From: Litorimonas sp963922935
GTDB taxonomy: Bacteria > Pseudomonadota > Alphaproteobacteria > Caulobacterales > Maricaulaceae
Assembly: GCA_963922935.1 (NCBI GenBank)
Contig: CAWUKE010000076.1
Coordinates: 1-9,595 of the forward strand
Length of the DNA: 9,595 nucleotides
Direction: 5' to 3'
Position numbers and translations under genes: made by a program. The notes under the pieces are model-generated. The model searched no databases, had not been told where the DNA came from, and saw only the letters and a list, made by a program, of their open reading frames with translations. Each line of letters starts with the position of its first letter. The stretch's first letter is position 1. Shown here piece after piece: positions 7,337 through 9,595 of the stretch.

Positions 7337-7367
7337 CGGCATATGCCGGTGGTGATATGCGCCACAC
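7337..7367 (+). promoter_or_regulatory. 12-bp palindrome and possible ribosome-site hairpin before the small hydrophobic ORF
   Basis: CGGCATATGCCG (7337-7348) is a perfect 12-bp palindrome. It is followed at once by GTGGTG...CGCCAC (7350-7366 region), an inverted repeat with one mismatch that ends just before the ATG at 7368. The GGTGG inside it is the only SD-like sequence upstream and would be paired in that hairpin. This could be an operator, a translational switch or chance. Confidence 0.3.
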
Positions 7368-7439
7368 ATGCTTGAAGTTTTGAAAGCGATATTACTGGCG
7401 GTTTTGACCTTCTTAGTCGCACTGTTACTCGGCCTTTAA
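7368..7439 (+). CDS. Possible 23-aa hydrophobic membrane peptide
   Basis: An ATG at 7368 opens 23 codons and ends in TAA at 7437-7439. The peptide begins MLEVLKAILLAV, then TFLVALLLGL. It has one Glu and one Lys near the N-terminus followed by an unbroken hydrophobic run of about 17 residues, enough for a single membrane helix. Such composition is rare by chance and resembles small membrane regulators, KdpF-like subunits or type I toxin peptides, though I recognise no family. An in-frame TGA at 7353-7355 excludes any upstream extension. The ribosome site is poor: GGTGG about 15 bases away, possibly hidden in a hairpin. The gene would end 11 bp before the stop of the convergent 104-aa gene. 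Real expression is unproven. Confidence 0.35.
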   Translation: MLEVLKAILLAVLTFLVALLLGL

Positions 7440-7450
7440 CCGCAGTAACT

Positions 7451-7765
7451 CTACTCGCTGCGGCTATCCGCTTGTTCCGTGTGGCTTAAAATAGGCTGCG
7501 CCTTTAAAACAAAATCGATCACGGTCTCAGCCGGCATTTCGCAGGGCATTAGTCGGCTGCCGGCTTTTAGGTGATAGATATTGGCGCTGACGCGTCCACG
7601 CCCTCCATGTTCTTCGGCCCAAATCCAACCTTGTCGTCCCTCTGAGCGCACCGTGCGTGTCACACCCGAGCGCTGACCGTCATAAATAGCATTGAAAGTT
7701 CCGACGGGCAAAGCCGACCATGCCGTTAGAAAGTCTGCTGGAAGTCCATTATGAGGGGCCGACAC
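7451..7765 (-). CDS. Small conserved-looking protein of unknown function
   Basis: A 104-codon frame with protein-like composition. Its order is a helix PADFLTAWSALP (9-20), strands around GTFNAIYDGQRSGVTRTVR, GRQGWIWAEEHGG and RVSANIYHLKAGSRL, then a closing LMPCEMPAETVIDFVLKAQP. The 'G-V-T-R...AEELGG...SANLY...L-x-PCEMP' layout recalls short hypothetical proteins I have seen in alphaproteobacterial genomes, but I know no function or family name. There is no signal peptide, so it is probably cytoplasmic. It lies 30 bp after the MipA-type gene on the same strand, likely in one transcript, and in the same reading frame. The start is awkward: the GTG at 7765 overlaps the only good AGGAG, leaving AGAAG further upstream as the ribosome site. 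No in-frame ATG exists between it and the upstream stop. Confidence 0.75.
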   Translation of the reverse strand: MSAPHNGLPADFLTAWSALPVGTFNAIYDGQRSGVTRTVRSEGRQGWIWAEEHGGRGRVSANIYHLKAGSRLMPCEMPAETVIDFVLKAQPILSHTEQADSRSE

Positions 7766-7795
7766 TCCTATCTTCTGGTCTTTATTGATTGAAGA

Positions 7796-8599
7796 TCAAA
7801 GCGAGAATTTATAGCTTAATCCCAACATCGCGAAAATATCGGACGTTGCTCCGTCAGGGGCCTGCAGGATCGGGCTGTTGCGCGCCTCGCCAATATATTC
7901 TCGGTAGGACGTCAGCGAGAAAATCTGCCAGCGCTCATCAATATTGTAAAAGCCCAAAAGGTTCACGCTAGCGCGGTGAAAACCTGCGTCAAGATCATCA
8001 ACGCTTAGGCCGGATAAGGCCGCCTGTTCTGGCGTTACGCCATAGACGGTTTGATTATGGGATCCATCAGCCCAGCTCAGCGTGACAGACGGGCGAAGGG
8101 CTAGATTATTCGCTATGACACCTGGCGGAATAAAGGTGCCAAGGGAGAAATCGGCCATAAATCCGTCATGGCCGCCGATAACGTCTTGGCCAGCGTCAAT
8201 GTTGAGGCCGATCACGCCGTAATTGGCCTGGACAAAGCCCCCGACAAGGAGGCTTGCGCCAATATCGTCAAATCCTGTGAGCGTCGGGCTGTCCGCACTG
8301 TCTCGACCAAAATCAAACCCCGCGCGGGGGCCCGCTTTGACCGACCAGGAGCCGGGGCCGCGGCCTGTGCCGATATCCAAGAGGGGATAGGTCAGAGACA
8401 GGCCATTCAAATCAAATCCAGCCAAGTCTTCAAAGCTGATGAGCGGGAGGACACGCAGGATTTGCTCGGACGAGCCCGCATATTCGGGCGTCGTGGCGAG
8501 CGCTGCGCAAAGACGGATTTCGGTTTGATTGTTGGACTGCGCGAAGGCGGGGCCAGCGAAGCCAACGATAAGAGCTGAGGTAAGAAGACTTCGTATCAT
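7796..8599 (-). CDS. MipA/OmpV-family outer-membrane beta-barrel protein
   Basis: A 267-aa protein with a signal peptide (MIRSLLTSALIVGFAGPAFA, cut before QSNNQ) and the full MipA/OmpV pattern. Family motifs include TTPEYAGSSE (36-45), GPRAGFDFGR (90-99), LTGFDDIGASLLVGGFVQ (107-124), DVIGGHDGFMADFSLG (139-154), SVTLSWADGSHNQTVYGVTPEQA (171-193), NLLGFYNIDERWQIFSLTSYREYIGEARNSPI-type strands (213-244) and the terminal aromatic strand LGLSYKFSL. Members are outer-membrane barrels; E. coli MipA scaffolds MltA with PBP1B, while others are porin-like, so the exact role here is unknown. The usual terminal Phe is followed by Ser-Leu. Cys31 is in no lipobox. The ATG at 8599 has no good SD, but the signal peptide fits it. 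It is separated from icd by a terminator, so it likely has its own promoter. Confidence 0.9.
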   Translation of the reverse strand: MIRSLLTSALIVGFAGPAFAQSNNQTEIRLCAALATTPEYAGSSEQILRVLPLISFEDLAGFDLNGLSLTYPLLDIGTGRGPGSWSVKAGPRAGFDFGRDSADSPTLTGFDDIGASLLVGGFVQANYGVIGLNIDAGQDVIGGHDGFMADFSLGTFIPPGVIANNLALRPSVTLSWADGSHNQTVYGVTPEQAALSGLSVDDLDAGFHRASVNLLGFYNIDERWQIFSLTSYREYIGEARNSPILQAPDGATSDIFAMLGLSYKFSL

Positions 8600-8618
8600 G
8601 ATCTGTCGGGTGCTTATT

Positions 8619-8628
8619 GATTTAAATC
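8619..8628. promoter_or_regulatory. 10-bp AT-rich palindrome in the mipA-type leader
   Basis: GATTTAAATC is a perfect palindrome 19 bases upstream of the ATG at 8599, between the icd terminator and the MipA-type gene. It could be part of a -10 region or a regulator half-site. I found no convincing -35 box to go with it. Confidence 0.25.
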
Positions 8629-8671
8629 GCGTTCAGTCTGGCCAGGGTCTTCATCGCATTTTCATCTGCGC

Positions 8672-8705
8672 AAAAGAAAAGGCCGAGCCAAACGGCTCGA
8701 CCTTT
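8672..8705 (-). terminator. Intrinsic terminator of icd
   Basis: Read on the minus strand, GGTCGAGCC pairs with GGCTCGGCC (one G-U wobble) around a GTTT loop, extended by AAA/TTT, and is followed by TTTTCTTTT (8680 down to 8672). This is a textbook Rho-independent terminator about 45 bases after the icd stop codon. It should insulate the MipA-type gene from icd transcription. Confidence 0.82.
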
Positions 8706-8749
8706 ATACGGTTGTGACGCCTGCTTACGTTGCAAGCAAAGACTTAAAC

Positions 8750-9595
8750 TTACGCCATTTTCTTTTGGAAGTTTTCGTCGATGGCTTCGAGGTAGCCTGT
8801 TGTCGTCAGCCAACCTTGCTGATCGCCGACCAGAAGCGCGAGGTCTTTGGTCATTTGACCGCCTTCGATCGTATCGACCACGGTGGCTTCGAGGGTCGTG
8901 GCAAACTTTAGCAATGCTTCATTGTCATCGAGCTTGGCGCGGTGTGCGAGGCCGCGGGTCCAAGCGAAGATGGAGGCGGTTGAGTTAGTGGACGTCGCTT
9001 CGCCTTTCTGGTGGTTACGGTAGTGACGAGTCACTGTGCCGTGCGCGGCTTCCGCTTCCATTGTCTTCCCATCGGGAGTGAGCAGGAAGGACGTCATCAG
9101 GCCGAGCGAGCCAAAACCCTGCGCGACAGTGTCAGACTGCACGTCGCCATCATAATTCTTACACGCCCAGATATAGCCGCCGGACCATTTCATCGCGGCC
9201 GCCACCATGTCGTCGATCAGGCGGTGCTGATATTCGCCGCCAAATTCATCGAATTTATCTTTGAACTCATTGTCATAGATGTGCTGGAAGATGTCCTTGA
9301 ACCGGCCATCGTATTTTTTGAGGATCGTATTCTTCGTGGACATATAGACGGGCCAACGACGCTGGACGCCATAGTTGAAGCAAGCACGGGCGAAGTCTTC
9401 GATAGACTTGTCGAGGTTATACATGCCCATCAGCACACCGCCGCCTGGGAAGTCGAAGATCTTGTGCTCGATCACTTCTCCGTCTTCGCCTTCGAACTTA
9501 ATCGTCGCTGTGCCTTTGCCCGGAACGACAAAGTCTGTGGCTTTGTACTGATCACCAAAGGCGTGACGGCCAATAACGATAGGCTGTGTCCAGCC
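8750..9595 (-). CDS. icd: NADP-dependent isocitrate dehydrogenase, N-terminus beyond the right edge
   Basis: The frame is open from the right edge to a TAA at 8750-8752, giving the last 281 residues of a protein usually about 400-410 long; roughly 120 N-terminal residues are missing. It catalyses oxidative decarboxylation of isocitrate to 2-oxoglutarate with NADP in the TCA cycle, in the cytoplasm. The sequence is of the eukaryote-like IDH1/IDH2 class, not the E. coli Icd class. It shows GWTQPIVIGRHAFGDQY (the Arg equals human IDH1 Arg132, the final Tyr equals Tyr139), STKNTILKKYDGRFKDIF (the Lys equals Lys212), HRLIDDMV, WACKNYDGDVQSD (metal-binding Asp pair 275/279) and EAEAAHGTVTRHYR for NADP. 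The GTG at 9475 is an internal Val, not the start. The E. coli-type phosphorylation loop is not expected in this class. A terminator follows. Confidence 0.97.
   Translation of the reverse strand, partial: GWTQPIVIGRHAFGDQYKATDFVVPGKGTATIKFEGEDGEVIEHKIFDFPGGGVLMGMYNLDKSIEDFARACFNYGVQRRWPVYMSTKNTILKKYDGRFKDIFQHIYDNEFKDKFDEFGGEYQHRLIDDMVAAAMKWSGGYIWACKNYDGDVQSDTVAQGFGSLGLMTSFLLTPDGKTMEAEAAHGTVTRHYRNHQKGEATSTNSTASIFAWTRGLAHRAKLDDNEALLKFATTLEATVVDTIEGGQMTKDLALLVGDQQGWLTTTGYLEAIDENFQKKMA

Larger units (their letters stand above)
6795..7367. other. 573-bp stretch without a convincing gene
   Basis: After the symporter stop come several small structures. There are two hairpins (6836-6855 and 6865-6892) and a tandem 9-mer CTCTGTCTG x2 (6851-6868). 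A bulged inverted repeat pairs GAGCGCAATA with TATTGGGCGCTC (6901-6932), a GGGGC/GCCCC hairpin sits at 7197-7213, and a 12-bp palindrome at 7337-7348. A plus-strand frame (7052-7222, 56 codons, starting MVAYKCDLTL) and a minus-strand frame (7079-7369) overlap head-on. Neither has a well-placed ribosome site or a family look, so I call neither. The stretch may be a decayed gene, a small-RNA locus or plain spacer. Confidence 0.5.

Noticed and set aside
7079..7369. Minus-strand 96-codon frame
   Set aside because: Codon use is atypical (AGG, CGA, AGA), there is no SD, and a plus-strand frame is equally open across it; no family resemblance.
8168..8578. Plus-strand 136-codon frame
   Set aside because: It is antisense to the MipA-type gene, whose signal peptide and motifs are unambiguous.
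9473..9475. GTG at 9475 as the start of isocitrate dehydrogenase
   Set aside because: Conserved IDH sequence (GWTQPIVIGRHAFGDQY) continues upstream to the window edge, so this is an internal Val.

Overview
The window looks like chromosomal DNA from a free-living alphaproteobacterium, perhaps a marine, stalked or budding member of the Maricaulales/Hyphomonadaceae. This rests on moderate GC content, Shine-Dalgarno (SD) starts, a typical alphaproteobacterial 'TCATCCCGGCC...GGCCGGGATGA' intergenic palindrome, an IDH1/2-type NADP isocitrate dehydrogenase and a MipA/OmpV porin-like protein. The lineage is an inference from style, not from a marker gene. No tRNA, rRNA, CRISPR array, insertion sequence or phage gene is visible.

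Left third (1-2983, all minus strand): three genes I cannot name, read right to left. A 361-aa soluble coiled-coil protein comes first, then a 379-aa mixed-fold protein, then a protein cut by the left edge (197 codons visible) that does not appear as a complete ORF because it has no stop in the window. They are probably one transcription unit. A 132-bp palindromic repeat sits between the first and second genes, and the second and third are 18 bp apart. This is the best candidate for an undescribed system, but its remaining genes lie outside the window.

Middle (3042-6794): a GH42 beta-galactosidase (minus) and an SGLT-like sodium:solute symporter (plus) diverge from a 228-bp promoter region. 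Together they suggest sodium-driven uptake of a sugar or galactoside and its cytoplasmic hydrolysis. No regulator, outer-membrane receptor or galactose-catabolic gene is present in the window.

Intergenic stretch (6795-7367): 573 bp with no convincing gene. It holds hairpins just after the symporter, a 56-codon open frame of doubtful status and a 12-bp perfect palindrome. At its right end lies a possible 23-codon hydrophobic peptide (7368-7439).

Right third (7451-9595, minus strand): a partial NADP isocitrate dehydrogenase gene ends in a clear intrinsic terminator. It is followed by a MipA/OmpV-family outer-membrane protein and a 104-aa conserved-looking protein of unknown function. The last two are probably co-transcribed, and unusually the small gene lies in the same reading frame as the porin gene, just beyond its stop codon.
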